In this document: piece after piece, positions 15,994 to 24,394 of the stretch
Layout: every line of letters starts with the position of its first letter
Position numbering within the stretch: position 1 is the first letter of the stretch
Source of the DNA: Pseudomonas brenneri
GTDB lineage: Bacteria; Pseudomonadota; Gammaproteobacteria; Pseudomonadales; Pseudomonadaceae
Direction: 5' to 3'
DNA length: 64,000 bases
Assembly: GCF_007858285.1 (NCBI RefSeq)
Contig: NZ_VFIL01000006.1
Span: 372,001-436,000, forward strand
Program-made: the position numbers and the translations under genes
The notes under the pieces: generated by a model
Told to the model about the DNA's origin: nothing
The model's database searches: none
Seen by the model: the letters and a program-made list of their open reading frames with translations, nothing else

Positions 15994-16012
15994 CTTGTAG
16001 TTATACTACAAG
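15994..16012. promoter_or_regulatory. Perfect palindrome upstream of the RpiR-type gene, candidate autoregulatory operator
   Basis: CTTGTAGTTATACTACAAG has 7-bp perfect arms and a 5-bp AT centre, 45 bases upstream of the regulator's start. It resembles the TTGT...ACAA and TGTAAT...ATTACA type sites of HexR-family regulators, although the spacer here is nine bases between TTGT and ACAA. Binding is inferred. Confidence 0.6.
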
Positions 16013-16111
16013 AATTGTTGATTTGCCCGTTCGATGCATCACTAAATCGCCCTGCTGCCCCCTGAATCAGCGGGCAAATGCTTTGTAGCTGCGGGTGCGC
16101 ACGCGTTCCGG

Positions 16112-18985
16112 CTAGGGAAAAAGCGCATTTTTTCGTAACAAATCCGCCAAGCCTTCGGCCTCGATGGGTCGACTGATCAAGTAGCCCTGCACTTCATCGC
16201 AGTGTTCGGCCCGCAGGAAATCCATCTGCTGCTGGTCCTCCACACCCTCGGCCACCACCTTGAGCGCCAACCCGTGGGCCATGGCGATGATTGCCCGGGT
16301 AATCGCCAGGTCTTCACGCCCTTGGCCCAGGCCACGAATAAAGGTCTGGTCGATCTTCACGTAATCCACAGGGATGCGCTTGAGGTAACTGAGGGACGAA
16401 TAGCCGGTGCCAAAGTCATCAATGGCCAACTTCACCCCCAGATCGCGCAATTGCTGGAAGGTGGCGATGATGTGCTCGACGCTGTCGAGCAACTGGCTTT
16501 CAGTCAGTTCCAGTTCCAGGTATTGCGGCGCCAGCCCGGTTTCGTCCAAGACCTGGCGCACCAGGCTCACCAGCTTGCCTTGGCGCAACTGATGCACCGA
16601 CAGGTTGACCGACACCCGGATCGGCGCCAGGCCCTGGCGCTGCCACTCGCACGCCTGCCAGCAGGCCTGGCGCAGCACGAATTCACCCAACGGGACAATC
16701 AACCCGGTCTCTTCCGCCAGCCCGATAAAATCACCGGGCGGCACGCTGCCCCATTGCGGGTGGTCCCAACGCACCAGCGCCTCGGCGGCGTTCATCTTGC
16801 CGGTGGCCAGGCACAACTTGGGTTGGTAGAACACCTTCAGTTGGCGCTCATCAATGGCTTTGCGCAGTTGATTTTCCAACTGCAGGCGCTCAAGGGTGCT
16901 GGCTTGCAGGCTGTCGGTGTAGAACTGGAAGTTATTGCCGCCCAGGTGCTTGGCGTGTTGCATGGCCATGTTCGACTGGCTGACCAGTGCGGAAATTTCC
17001 CGCGCGTTATCGGGTAACAGGCTGACCCCGATTGAGGCGCTGACCACCAACTCATGCCCATCCACCGTCATCGGCACCCGCAGCTTGGCCAGCAGCCGGG
17101 TGGCGACCCGCGCCAGACTCGACAGGCTGCCATAAGCATCGAACAGCACCGCGAATTCGTCGCCGGACAGCCGCGCAATGGTGTCGGCTTCCGGTAATGC
17201 ATTGATCAGGCGCCGGGCCATTTTTTGCAGCAACTGGTCGGCGACTTCATGACCCAGGCTGTCATTGAGCAGCTTGAAACGGTCCAGGTTGATATGCAGC
17301 AACGCCAGGCTGCGGCCACCCTGGCGTACCCGTTGATGGGCTTCACGCAGGCGCTCACGAAACAGCGAACGGTTGGCCAGGCCCGTCAGCTCGTCGTAAT
17401 GGGTGAGGTAGCGCATGCGCTCCTCGGATTCGCGGCGTGCCGACAGATCAGCGAAGAAGCCGACGATATGGCTGACATTTCCCCGAACATCACGCACCAC
17501 GCTCAATTGCAGCCATTGTGGATAAAGCTCGCCGTTCTTGCGCGCCTCCACCAACTCACCCTGCCAACTGCCGTGACTCAACAAGGCCTGGCGAATCACC
17601 GGGAAGTGTCGGCGCGCATCGCGGCTGCACGGCAGCTCCACGACATTGCGCCCGAGCATATCGTCGATATCAAAGCCGGTGACGCGGCTGAAGGCCTGAT
17701 TGACCGCAATCAGCACGTACTCCGGGTCCAGGATCACAATGCCTTCGCTGGCCGCCTCAAATACCGTCGACGCCAGTCGCAGCTGTTCTTCCACCGCCTT
17801 GCCGGCGCTGATATCGCGCCGGGTACCGAGCATGCGCGTCACGCGTCCGCTGGCGGTACGCTCCACAGCGCGCCCACGGTCCTCGATCCACACCCAGCGC
17901 CCATCGCCATGGCGCACGCGGTACTCCACTTGATAGTCCTCGCTGCGCCCCGTCAAATGCTCCACCAGCGCGCGCTTGAGCAGCGGCAAATCGTCCGGGT
18001 GCAGGCGGGGCTTGAGGTCGCGCAGCATCGCCGTGACGTACTCCGGCTCCAGGCCAAACAATTCCTTGAGCTGGGTGTGATGGACCTCATCGGTTTGCAG
18101 GTTCCAGTCCCACAAGCCCAGTTCACTGGCCTGCAACGCCATGGCCAGGCGCGCCTCGCTTTTGCTCAGGGCCAGGCTGGCGGCGTCCAGTTGCTGGCCG
18201 CGTTGTTCGACGCGATGTTGCAGGCTGACCTGGGCCTCGCGCAGTTCCTGTTCGACCTGGCGCCGCTGCTCGACCTCGCGCACCAGTTCCTGATTCAACT
18301 GCTCACTGCGCTGACGGGCCTGTTGCAGGTGTTCGATCAAGGCCTGGTTCTGGAAACGCCGTAGCAAACCGCGCTGGATCAGGCGGTTGACCTGCCACGC
18401 CACCAGACTCAGGGACGCCAGCAGAATCAGGCCCAGGTAACTCCAGCCCTGCAATCGCGGTTCGCCGCTGAAGAATAGATAGAGGATGGTGGGCACCAGG
18501 CAGGGCAAGGCAAACGACAAAAAGGCCGGCACACTCACGGCGTAGGCCACGCTGGCCGATAGCGTCGCCACGCCAATCAGGCCAAAGATCCAGGCCTGCT
18601 GTACGAAACTGTCCAAGGGCACCAGGGCAATGGCTGCGCTCGCCAGGGTCAGGCCGCTGGCCGCCGAGCCCAACATGAACATCCGTCGCCAGATCGGCTG
18701 TGCCTGCCGGCTGGGCAGGGCGCTGTCGAAGGCCGCCACCTGGATCACCCGCATCGCCACCAGCGCCAGCAACCACACCAGCCAACCACCGACCAGTACA
18801 TAGCGCGGCGGGCTCCAGAGCAACCAGGCGCAGACCAGACCGTTGATCAACATTAATAAAGTGGGCAGCAACGAACCTTGGTACAACAGACGCGTGCGCT
18901 CGACCGCCATCTCCATGGCGTAGTGCTTGCGGATAACCTGAGCCGGCGCGACAGAAGGGCCAGGCAGGTCAGTGCTGAGGGTCAT
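16112..18985 (-). CDS. Membrane-bound PAS-GGDEF-EAL cyclic-di-GMP signalling protein
   Basis: 957 aa from ATG 18985; a longer in-frame reading is possible but has no ribosome site. About six hydrophobic segments occupy residues 30-210. A coiled-coil region (EQLNQELVREVEQRRQVEQE) leads to two PAS/PAC domains (ASELGLWDWNLQTDEV; TVFEAASEGIVILDPEYVLIAVN). A GGDEF domain has the signature as SGDEF (LSGDEFAVLF), which can still be catalytic in some proteins. The EAL domain is complete, with EALVRWDHP and AIDDFGTGYSSLSYLKRIPVDYVKID. Phosphodiesterase activity is therefore likely, cyclase activity possible. It sits opposite uvrD and appears monocistronic. Confidence 0.92.
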   Translation of the reverse strand: MTLSTDLPGPSVAPAQVIRKHYAMEMAVERTRLLYQGSLLPTLLMLINGLVCAWLLWSPPRYVLVGGWLVWLLALVAMRVIQVAAFDSALPSRQAQPIWRRMFMLGSAASGLTLASAAIALVPLDSFVQQAWIFGLIGVATLSASVAYAVSVPAFLSFALPCLVPTILYLFFSGEPRLQGWSYLGLILLASLSLVAWQVNRLIQRGLLRRFQNQALIEHLQQARQRSEQLNQELVREVEQRRQVEQELREAQVSLQHRVEQRGQQLDAASLALSKSEARLAMALQASELGLWDWNLQTDEVHHTQLKELFGLEPEYVTAMLRDLKPRLHPDDLPLLKRALVEHLTGRSEDYQVEYRVRHGDGRWVWIEDRGRAVERTASGRVTRMLGTRRDISAGKAVEEQLRLASTVFEAASEGIVILDPEYVLIAVNQAFSRVTGFDIDDMLGRNVVELPCSRDARRHFPVIRQALLSHGSWQGELVEARKNGELYPQWLQLSVVRDVRGNVSHIVGFFADLSARRESEERMRYLTHYDELTGLANRSLFRERLREAHQRVRQGGRSLALLHINLDRFKLLNDSLGHEVADQLLQKMARRLINALPEADTIARLSGDEFAVLFDAYGSLSSLARVATRLLAKLRVPMTVDGHELVVSASIGVSLLPDNAREISALVSQSNMAMQHAKHLGGNNFQFYTDSLQASTLERLQLENQLRKAIDERQLKVFYQPKLCLATGKMNAAEALVRWDHPQWGSVPPGDFIGLAEETGLIVPLGEFVLRQACWQACEWQRQGLAPIRVSVNLSVHQLRQGKLVSLVRQVLDETGLAPQYLELELTESQLLDSVEHIIATFQQLRDLGVKLAIDDFGTGYSSLSYLKRIPVDYVKIDQTFIRGLGQGREDLAITRAIIAMAHGLALKVVAEGVEDQQQMDFLRAEHCDEVQGYLISRPIEAEGLADLLRKNALFP

Positions 18986-19264
18986 AGGCAGTGTTCTTAT
19001 AATGGTGAGCCCGAAACGTCGACGGAGCATACACAAGCAGGCCGGCAGACCAAACTGCTCTGGATCATAAAATTCTGCGAATAAACCCGCGCAAACCTTT
19101 GGCCCAGAGGGGCTGAACAAGACGGGACGCGGGCTGCAGGCGATGACTTACCAGTCATCACGGCGACGCGATTATTTGCCGATTGAAGATCACCGGCGGT
19201 TTTTTGTGCCGACCACCCGGCATTGGGATTTGCCCCCCTTCCCCCGGCACCCTAGAATGCGCCG

Positions 19265-21448
19265 ATGCGCGATGATCTCTCCCTTTTGCTGAACTCCCTC
19301 AACGATGCCCAACGCCAGGCCGTAGCAGCCCCCGTTGGTCGTCAGTTGGTCCTGGCCGGTGCTGGCTCCGGTAAAACCCGAGTGCTGGTGCACCGTATCG
19401 CCTGGTTGATCCAGGTCGAGAACGCGTCCCCGCATTCCATCCTGTCGGTGACCTTCACCAACAAGGCCGCTGCCGAGATGCGCCACCGCATCGAGCAGTT
19501 GATGGGCATCAGCCCGGCCGGCATGTGGGTCGGCACCTTCCACGGCCTGGCGCACCGCTTGTTGCGGGCCCACTGGCAGGAAGCAGGCCTGGCCCAGAGC
19601 TTCCAGATTCTTGACAGCGATGACCAGCAACGCCTGGTCAAGCGGGTGATCCGCGAGCTGGGCCTGGATGAACAACGCTGGCCGGTGCGCCAGGCCCAGT
19701 GGTTCATCAACGGCCAGAAAGACGAAGGCCTGCGCCCGCAACATATCCAGGCCAGCGGTGACCTGTTCCTGGCCACCATGCGCAGCATTTATGAAGCCTA
19801 CGAAGTGGCCTGCCAGCGTGCCGGCGTCATCGACTTCTCCGAATTGCTGCTGCGGGCCCTCGACCTGTGGCGCGACAACCCCGGTTTGCTGGCGCATTAC
19901 CAGAAGCGCTTCCGGCACATTCTGGTGGACGAGTTCCAGGACACCAACGCCGTGCAGTACGCCTGGTTGCGCCTGCTGGCCAAGGGCGGCGACAGCTTGA
20001 TGGTGGTGGGCGACGACGACCAGTCGATCTACGGCTGGCGCGGCGCGAAAATCGAGAACATCTACCAGTATTCCGACGACTTCCCGGACGCCGAGACCAT
20101 TCGCCTGGAGCAGAACTATCGCTCCACCGCCGGGATCCTCAAGGCCGCCAACGCCTTGATCGCCAATAACACCGGGCGCCTGGGCAAGGAACTGTGGACC
20201 GACGGCGGCGAAGGCGAGGCGATCAACCTCTACGCAGCCTTCAACGAACACGACGAAGCGCGCTACGTGGTGGAAACCATTGAAAGCGCCCTGAAAACCG
20301 GGCTGGCCCGCAGCGACATCGCCATTCTGTATCGCTCCAACGCCCAATCGCGGGTGCTGGAAGAAGCCTTGCTGCGCGAACGTATCCCGTACCGCATCTA
20401 TGGCGGCCAGCGCTTCTTCGAACGTGCGGAAATCAAAAACGCCATGGCCTACCTGCGCCTGCTGGAAGGTCGCGGCAACGATGCGGCGCTGGAGCGGGTG
20501 ATCAACGTACCGGCGCGGGGTATTGGCGAGAAAACCGTCGAGGCGATCCGCGAACACGCGCGTCACAGCGATGTGTCGATGTGGGAGGCCATGCGCCTGC
20601 TGATCGTCAATAAAGGCCTGACAGGTCGCGCTGCCGGGGCGTTGGGTGGGTTTGTCGAGTTGATCGACAACCTCGCCGCCAAGTGCCTGGAAATGCCGCT
20701 GCACCTGATGACCCAGACCGTGATCGAACAGTCCGGCCTGATCGCTTACCACGAAGCGGAAAAAGGCGAGAAAGGCCAGGCCCGGGTAGAAAACCTTGAG
20801 GAACTGGTCAGCGCCGCCCGGGCTTTCGAGAACAGCGAGGAAGATGCCGACCTGTCGCCATTGGCGGCGTTCCTCGGCCACGCATCGCTGGAAGCCGGCG
20901 ATACCCAGGCCGACGAGCACGAAGACAGCGTGCAATTGATGACGCTGCACAGTGCCAAGGGCCTGGAATTCCCCTACGTGTTCCTGGTGGGCATGGAAGA
21001 AGGCCTGTTCCCGCACAAGATGAGCCTGGAAGAGCCCGGCCGCCTTGAGGAGGAACGCCGCCTGGCCTACGTGGGCATCACCCGAGCCATGCAGAACCTG
21101 GTGATGACCTACGCCGAGACGCGTCGCCTGTATGGCAGCGAGACCTACAACAAGGTGTCGCGCTTCGTACGAGAAGTGCCGAAAGGGCTGATTCAGGAAG
21201 TGCGCTTGTCCAATAGCGTCAGCCGGCCGTTTGGCGGTGGCCAGCAGCAGAATTCCAGCAACATGTTTGCCGGTGCGGAAATTCCCGAAACCCCGTTCAG
21301 CCTGGGCCAGTTGGTCAAGCATGCGATCTTTGGCGAGGGTGTGATCCTCAACTTCGAAGGCGCCGGGGCCCAGGCCCGGGTGCAGGTGAACTTCGCCGAA
21401 GGCAGCAAGTGGCTGATGATGGGCTACGCCAAGCTCGAAGCGGTCTAA
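19265..21448 (+). CDS. uvrD: ATP-dependent DNA helicase II (UvrD)
   Basis: 727 aa, full length. Superfamily 1A motifs are all in order: Q-motif LNDAQRQAVAAP, Walker A LAGAGSGKTRVLVHRIAWL, motif Ia VTFTNKAAAEMRHRI, Walker B FRHILVDEFQDTN, motif III VVGDDDQSIYGWRGA, motif IV/V SIGLEQNYRS-type RLEQNYRSTAGIL and DSVQLMTLHSAKGLEFPYVFLVGMEEGLFP, and motif VI RRLAYVGITRAM. A C-terminal tail with a FGEGVILNFEGAGAQARVQVNF Tudor-like segment matches UvrD rather than Rep. It unwinds DNA after nucleotide-excision and mismatch repair incision. A 7-bp inverted repeat (GATGACT/AGTCATC, 19142-19159) lies upstream, and I found no clear LexA box. Confidence 0.97.
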   Translation: MRDDLSLLLNSLNDAQRQAVAAPVGRQLVLAGAGSGKTRVLVHRIAWLIQVENASPHSILSVTFTNKAAAEMRHRIEQLMGISPAGMWVGTFHGLAHRLLRAHWQEAGLAQSFQILDSDDQQRLVKRVIRELGLDEQRWPVRQAQWFINGQKDEGLRPQHIQASGDLFLATMRSIYEAYEVACQRAGVIDFSELLLRALDLWRDNPGLLAHYQKRFRHILVDEFQDTNAVQYAWLRLLAKGGDSLMVVGDDDQSIYGWRGAKIENIYQYSDDFPDAETIRLEQNYRSTAGILKAANALIANNTGRLGKELWTDGGEGEAINLYAAFNEHDEARYVVETIESALKTGLARSDIAILYRSNAQSRVLEEALLRERIPYRIYGGQRFFERAEIKNAMAYLRLLEGRGNDAALERVINVPARGIGEKTVEAIREHARHSDVSMWEAMRLLIVNKGLTGRAAGALGGFVELIDNLAAKCLEMPLHLMTQTVIEQSGLIAYHEAEKGEKGQARVENLEELVSAARAFENSEEDADLSPLAAFLGHASLEAGDTQADEHEDSVQLMTLHSAKGLEFPYVFLVGMEEGLFPHKMSLEEPGRLEEERRLAYVGITRAMQNLVMTYAETRRLYGSETYNKVSRFVREVPKGLIQEVRLSNSVSRPFGGGQQQNSSNMFAGAEIPETPFSLGQLVKHAIFGEGVILNFEGAGAQARVQVNFAEGSKWLMMGYAKLEAV

Positions 21449-21460
21449 AGCCTGCCCTGC

Positions 21461-21558
21461 GTAGGAGCGAGCTTGCTCGCGAAGATCGTCAACGATCACG
21501 CGGGTATCCTGGATGAGCGTGGTGTCTTGGAGTTTTTCGCGAGCAAGCTCGCTCCTAC
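21461..21558. repeat. REP pair (BIME-like) downstream of uvrD
   Basis: GTAGGAGCGAGCTTGCTCGC at 21461 and its reverse complement ending at 21558 form an inverted pair separated by about 50 bases. This is the common Pseudomonas REP doublet. It lies in the space between uvrD and the Tim44-like gene. Confidence 0.88.
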
Positions 21559-21692
21559 ACAGGGCACGGATACACCCTACAGAGCATTCGGATTAGGCCT
21601 TACGCAAAAGCCCGAAACATTATGTCGCTAGCCACTGTCAGTACACCTGTGCAACATGGCGCGCGTGCAATCCACAAATGGGAATTCCCTTT

Positions 21693-22565
21693 ATGAAACG
21701 TTTTCTTAGCATCGCCATGGCGTTGTGCATCGGCCTGACGATGAGCCTCGACGCCAACGCCAAACGCTTCGGTGGCGGTAAAAGCTCCGGCGCAGCGCCG
21801 AGCCACCAGACCAGCCAAATGGCCCCAGCCGCTGGCGGCATGGGTGGAGCGGCTGCCACCGCAGGTGCAGCCGGTGCCGCGGGCGCTGCTGCCAAGGCCG
21901 GCGGTGCTTCGCGCTGGTTGGGCCCTCTGGCCGGTATCGCTGCCGGTGGCCTGCTTGCTTCCATGTTCATGGGCGGCGGCTTCCAGGGCATGCAGATCTT
22001 CGACATCCTGATCATGGCCGTCATCGCCTTTGTGATCTTCCGCTTTATCGCCGCCCGTCGTCGCAAGCAACAGGAGCACCTGGCTCCAGCTGGCGCGCCA
22101 ATGCAGCGTGAAGTGTTCGAGCAAAAGCCGGCCATGGGTTCGATCTTCGGCGGCTCGGCGGCACCTGCGGCTGCGCGTCCGGTGATCAATGCGCCAGCCT
22201 GGTTCAACGAAGAGCGTTTCGTCGAAGCGGCCCGCAACCACTTCCAGTCCCTGCAGCAACACTGGGACGCCAACGAAATGGACAAGATCGCCGAGTTCGT
22301 GACCCCGCAACTGCTGGAGTTCCTCAAGCGCGAACGTGCCGAGTTGGGCGACGCTTTCCAGTCGACCTACATCGACGACCTGCGCGTGCAACTGGAAGGT
22401 GTGGATGACCGCGCCGACAAGACCATCGCCACCCTGACCTTCAGCGGTGTGTCGAAGACCTCGCGCTTCGACCAGGGCGAAGTGTTCAGCGAAAGCTGGA
22501 ACATGGAACGTCCGCAAGGCGAAAACCAGCCTTGGCTGGTAGCCGGTATCCGCCAGAACGGCTGA
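21693..22565 (+). CDS. Tim44-like domain membrane protein
   Basis: 290 aa from the ATG at 21693. An N-terminal signal or anchor (MKRFLSIAMALCIGLTMSLDANA) is followed by a Gly/Ala-rich segment (about residues 27-85), a transmembrane helix (FDILIMAVIAFVIFRFIAA) and a basic RRRKQQE stop-transfer. The C-terminal Tim44-like domain spans FNEERFVEAARNHFQSLQQHWDANEMDKIAEFVTPQLLEF onwards. In mitochondria Tim44 tethers the import motor; bacterial members are common and of unknown role in the inner membrane. An upstream GGGAATTCCC palindrome overlaps the ribosome-site region. It ends just before a strong terminator. Confidence 0.85.
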   Translation: MKRFLSIAMALCIGLTMSLDANAKRFGGGKSSGAAPSHQTSQMAPAAGGMGGAAATAGAAGAAGAAAKAGGASRWLGPLAGIAAGGLLASMFMGGGFQGMQIFDILIMAVIAFVIFRFIAARRRKQQEHLAPAGAPMQREVFEQKPAMGSIFGGSAAPAAARPVINAPAWFNEERFVEAARNHFQSLQQHWDANEMDKIAEFVTPQLLEFLKRERAELGDAFQSTYIDDLRVQLEGVDDRADKTIATLTFSGVSKTSRFDQGEVFSESWNMERPQGENQPWLVAGIRQNG

Positions 22566-22595
22566 TCCGCAAAGGCGCATAGCCTGCTGTAACAA

Positions 22596-22650
22596 ACACC
22601 CCGGTCGAGTGCAGTGCTCCAAAGAGCCTGCACCACCGGGGTGTTTTTTT
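22596..22650 (+). terminator. Rho-independent terminator after the Tim44-like gene
   Basis: The arms ACACCCCGG and CCGGGGTGT pair perfectly across an internal loop of about 30 bases and are followed by seven T residues. It separates the Tim44-like gene from the iron-regulated operon that follows. Confidence 0.85.
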
Positions 22651-22686
22651 GCCTGTGGAAAACTCAGTGAGGAGTTTTACTGGATT

Positions 22687-22705
22687 AATGAGAACGACTC
22701 TCATT
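22687..22705. promoter_or_regulatory. Fur box upstream of the FecI-like sigma gene
   Basis: AATGAGAACGACTCTCATT is a palindrome with perfect 7-bp arms, close to the Fur consensus built from inverted GATAAT/ATTATC units; flanking TT and ATA extend it. It lies about 47 bases before the sigma-factor start, where bound Fur would block the promoter. This implies the downstream uptake system is expressed in iron limitation. Confidence 0.85.
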
Positions 22706-22751
22706 ATACTCGCCCTCCCCCGGTTCTGCCCGTGCATAGGAAAGTGCCGCC

Positions 22752-23249
22752 GTGCTGGAAAAACTGTTCACTCAACACGCCCCTGCGTTGCATCGATATC
22801 TGTTGCGCAAGAAGTGCTCCCCCAGCCTGGCCTCGGACCTGGTGCAGGACACATTTTTGCGCATCGCCCAGCTGGAGAGCCTGGAGCGCGTGCTCTGCGC
22901 GCCGTCCTATCTGTTTCGGGTAGCGCACAACCTGATGATCGACCATCACCGGCGCTTTGGTGAAAAGCGCTACGAAAACGACTCCACGGCCTTTTTCGCC
23001 ACCCTGGTCGATGAAACCAGTTGCCCTGAAGAACAGGCACTCGGCGCACTCGAACTGGAGCACCTGGAAAGCCTGCTTGAACGCATGCCTGCCCGTACCC
23101 GCGACGTATTTATGCTCTGTCGCGTCGAGGGCATGACGCACAAAGAGACCGCGCGCTATTTACGGATATCCACAAGCTCTGTACAAAAACACATGGCAAT
23201 GGCCCTGGCCAGGATTGGCCGGGCGCTAGAGCCAGACCAAGAGGGCTGA
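22752..23249 (+). CDS. FecI-like ECF sigma factor (iron-starvation type)
   Basis: 165 aa from a GTG start with GGAAAG upstream. Sigma region 2 is at residues 10-80 (LASDLVQDTFLRIAQLE, LFRVAHNLMIDHHRR). Region 4 is at about 105-160 (LLERMPARTRDVFMLCRVEGMTHKETARYLRISTSSVQKHM). Factors of this kind are released by a FecR partner when an STN-type TonB receptor is occupied, and they then transcribe the receptor operon. The FecR gene follows after 43 bases, then the receptor. A Fur box lies in front, so the cascade is probably iron-controlled. Confidence 0.92.
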   Translation: MLEKLFTQHAPALHRYLLRKKCSPSLASDLVQDTFLRIAQLESLERVLCAPSYLFRVAHNLMIDHHRRFGEKRYENDSTAFFATLVDETSCPEEQALGALELEHLESLLERMPARTRDVFMLCRVEGMTHKETARYLRISTSSVQKHMAMALARIGRALEPDQEG

Positions 23250-23292
23250 GCCTTGTGTATGACAAAGAGCCAAAAGGTAAATAGACCGAACC

Positions 23293-24273
23293 GTGAACGC
23301 CTCCCCACAGACTATCGACCCGGTAGAGCGCAAAGCTGCCGACTGGGTGATGCGCCATCGCCAAGGACAGCTTTCGGCACGTGAACTTGAGGCTTTTGCG
23401 CGTTGGCTGGCTGCCGACCCATTGCACGCGGCTGCCGTTGAGCGCGCCAATCGTGCCTGGCAGGCCACGGCATCGCTCAAGCAACGCCCCGGTTATGTAA
23501 AACCCCAGCGCCCGCCGCGCTCGGCCTGGCTACGCATGCCAATCATCAGTGGAGGCGCGGCGACGGCCTTCGCCCTCGGCTGCTGGATGCTGCTGGCGCC
23601 GCCCTTTTGGGCACAAGCCCTGACCAGCGACTACCACACCGGTTTTGGCGAAGTGCGCCAGATCACCCTGGCCGACGGCAGCCAGGTGCAGTTGGGTAGC
23701 CACAGTATTCTCAACCTGGCCTACGACGATCAGACCCGGCGTGTGCGCTTGAGCCAGGGCGAAGCCGTGTTCACACCTGCGCCGATGAATGAACAGGAGC
23801 GACGCCCCTTCACCGTCCAGGCACCCGGCGCCGATATCACGGCACGCGGCACCCGCTATCTGGTGGGTATCGGCAAGGATCGCGAAGGCTGGGTAGGCGT
23901 ATTGCAGCACCGGGTCGAGGTCAATCTGACCGATCACGGGCGCGATGAGGCCGCCGGCTCGGCATTGCTTGAACAGGGCAACAGCCTGCGCTTCAGCCCA
24001 AAATCTGGGCTTGTACCACTGAACACCAGCCCTGAGGAGCTGGCCAGTTGGCAGGAAGGACGACTGGTATTCCAGCGTGAATCCCTGGCCGACGCCGCAG
24101 CCCGCATCAACCGCTATCGACCTGGGCTGGTACTGGTCAAAGGTGAGGCACTGCGCAACGTCAAAATCAGTGCAGTGATGCGCCTGGATAACCTCGACGA
24201 GGCGCTCAAGCACCTGGTGGCGCAAGTTCATGGGCGTATTGTCGAGCTGCCTGGGCTGACACTGATCTACTGA
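23293..24273 (+). CDS. FecR-type anti-sigma factor / signal transducer
   Basis: 326 aa from a GTG. The N-terminal cytoplasmic domain (DUF4880-type, ERKAADWVMRHRQGQLSARELEAFARWLAADPLHAAAVERA) would hold the sigma factor. A single membrane segment follows near residues 78-98 (ISGGAATAFALGCWMLLAPP). The periplasmic FecR domain contains DYHTGFGEVRQITLADGSQVQLGSHSILNLAYD, and a C-terminal STN-like part (LADAAARINRYRPGLVLVKGEALRNVKISAVMRLDNLDEALKHL) contacts the receptor. The layout is complete. It lies between the sigma and receptor genes of the same strand. Confidence 0.93.
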   Translation: MNASPQTIDPVERKAADWVMRHRQGQLSARELEAFARWLAADPLHAAAVERANRAWQATASLKQRPGYVKPQRPPRSAWLRMPIISGGAATAFALGCWMLLAPPFWAQALTSDYHTGFGEVRQITLADGSQVQLGSHSILNLAYDDQTRRVRLSQGEAVFTPAPMNEQERRPFTVQAPGADITARGTRYLVGIGKDREGWVGVLQHRVEVNLTDHGRDEAAGSALLEQGNSLRFSPKSGLVPLNTSPEELASWQEGRLVFQRESLADAAARINRYRPGLVLVKGEALRNVKISAVMRLDNLDEALKHLVAQVHGRIVELPGLTLIY

Positions 24274-24307
24274 TCGATCTTAAAAAATCAAATAAAAAAT
24301 CATATTC

Positions 24308-24326
24308 ATAGATCATAACGATCTAT
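24308..24326. promoter_or_regulatory. Perfect 7-5-7 inverted repeat in the fecR-receptor intergenic region
   Basis: ATAGATCATAACGATCTAT has fully complementary arms. It lies in an AT-rich 109-base gap before the receptor gene and is followed by CGCG and five T residues. It could be a weak terminator for the sigma-fecR transcript or an operator at the receptor promoter; the sequence alone does not decide. Confidence 0.45.
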
Positions 24327-24394
24327 CGCGTTTTTGCAGCTGAGCCGTTTCTACTACATGTGAATAAATCTTATTTACTTTAGTGAGGCCGGTT

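Noticed and set aside
19121..19264. SOS (LexA) box upstream of uvrD
   Set aside because: I could not find a CTG-N10-CAG palindrome; only a GATGACT/AGTCATC repeat is present.
19190..21499. 769-codon open frame opposite uvrD
   Set aside because: All SF1 helicase motifs are on the plus strand; the antisense product has no recognisable features.
22752..24273. Siderophore (pyoverdine or ferric citrate) receptor system
   Set aside because: No siderophore synthesis genes are near and the receptor is followed by hemophilin and Slam genes; FecI/FecR likeness alone does not define the ligand.
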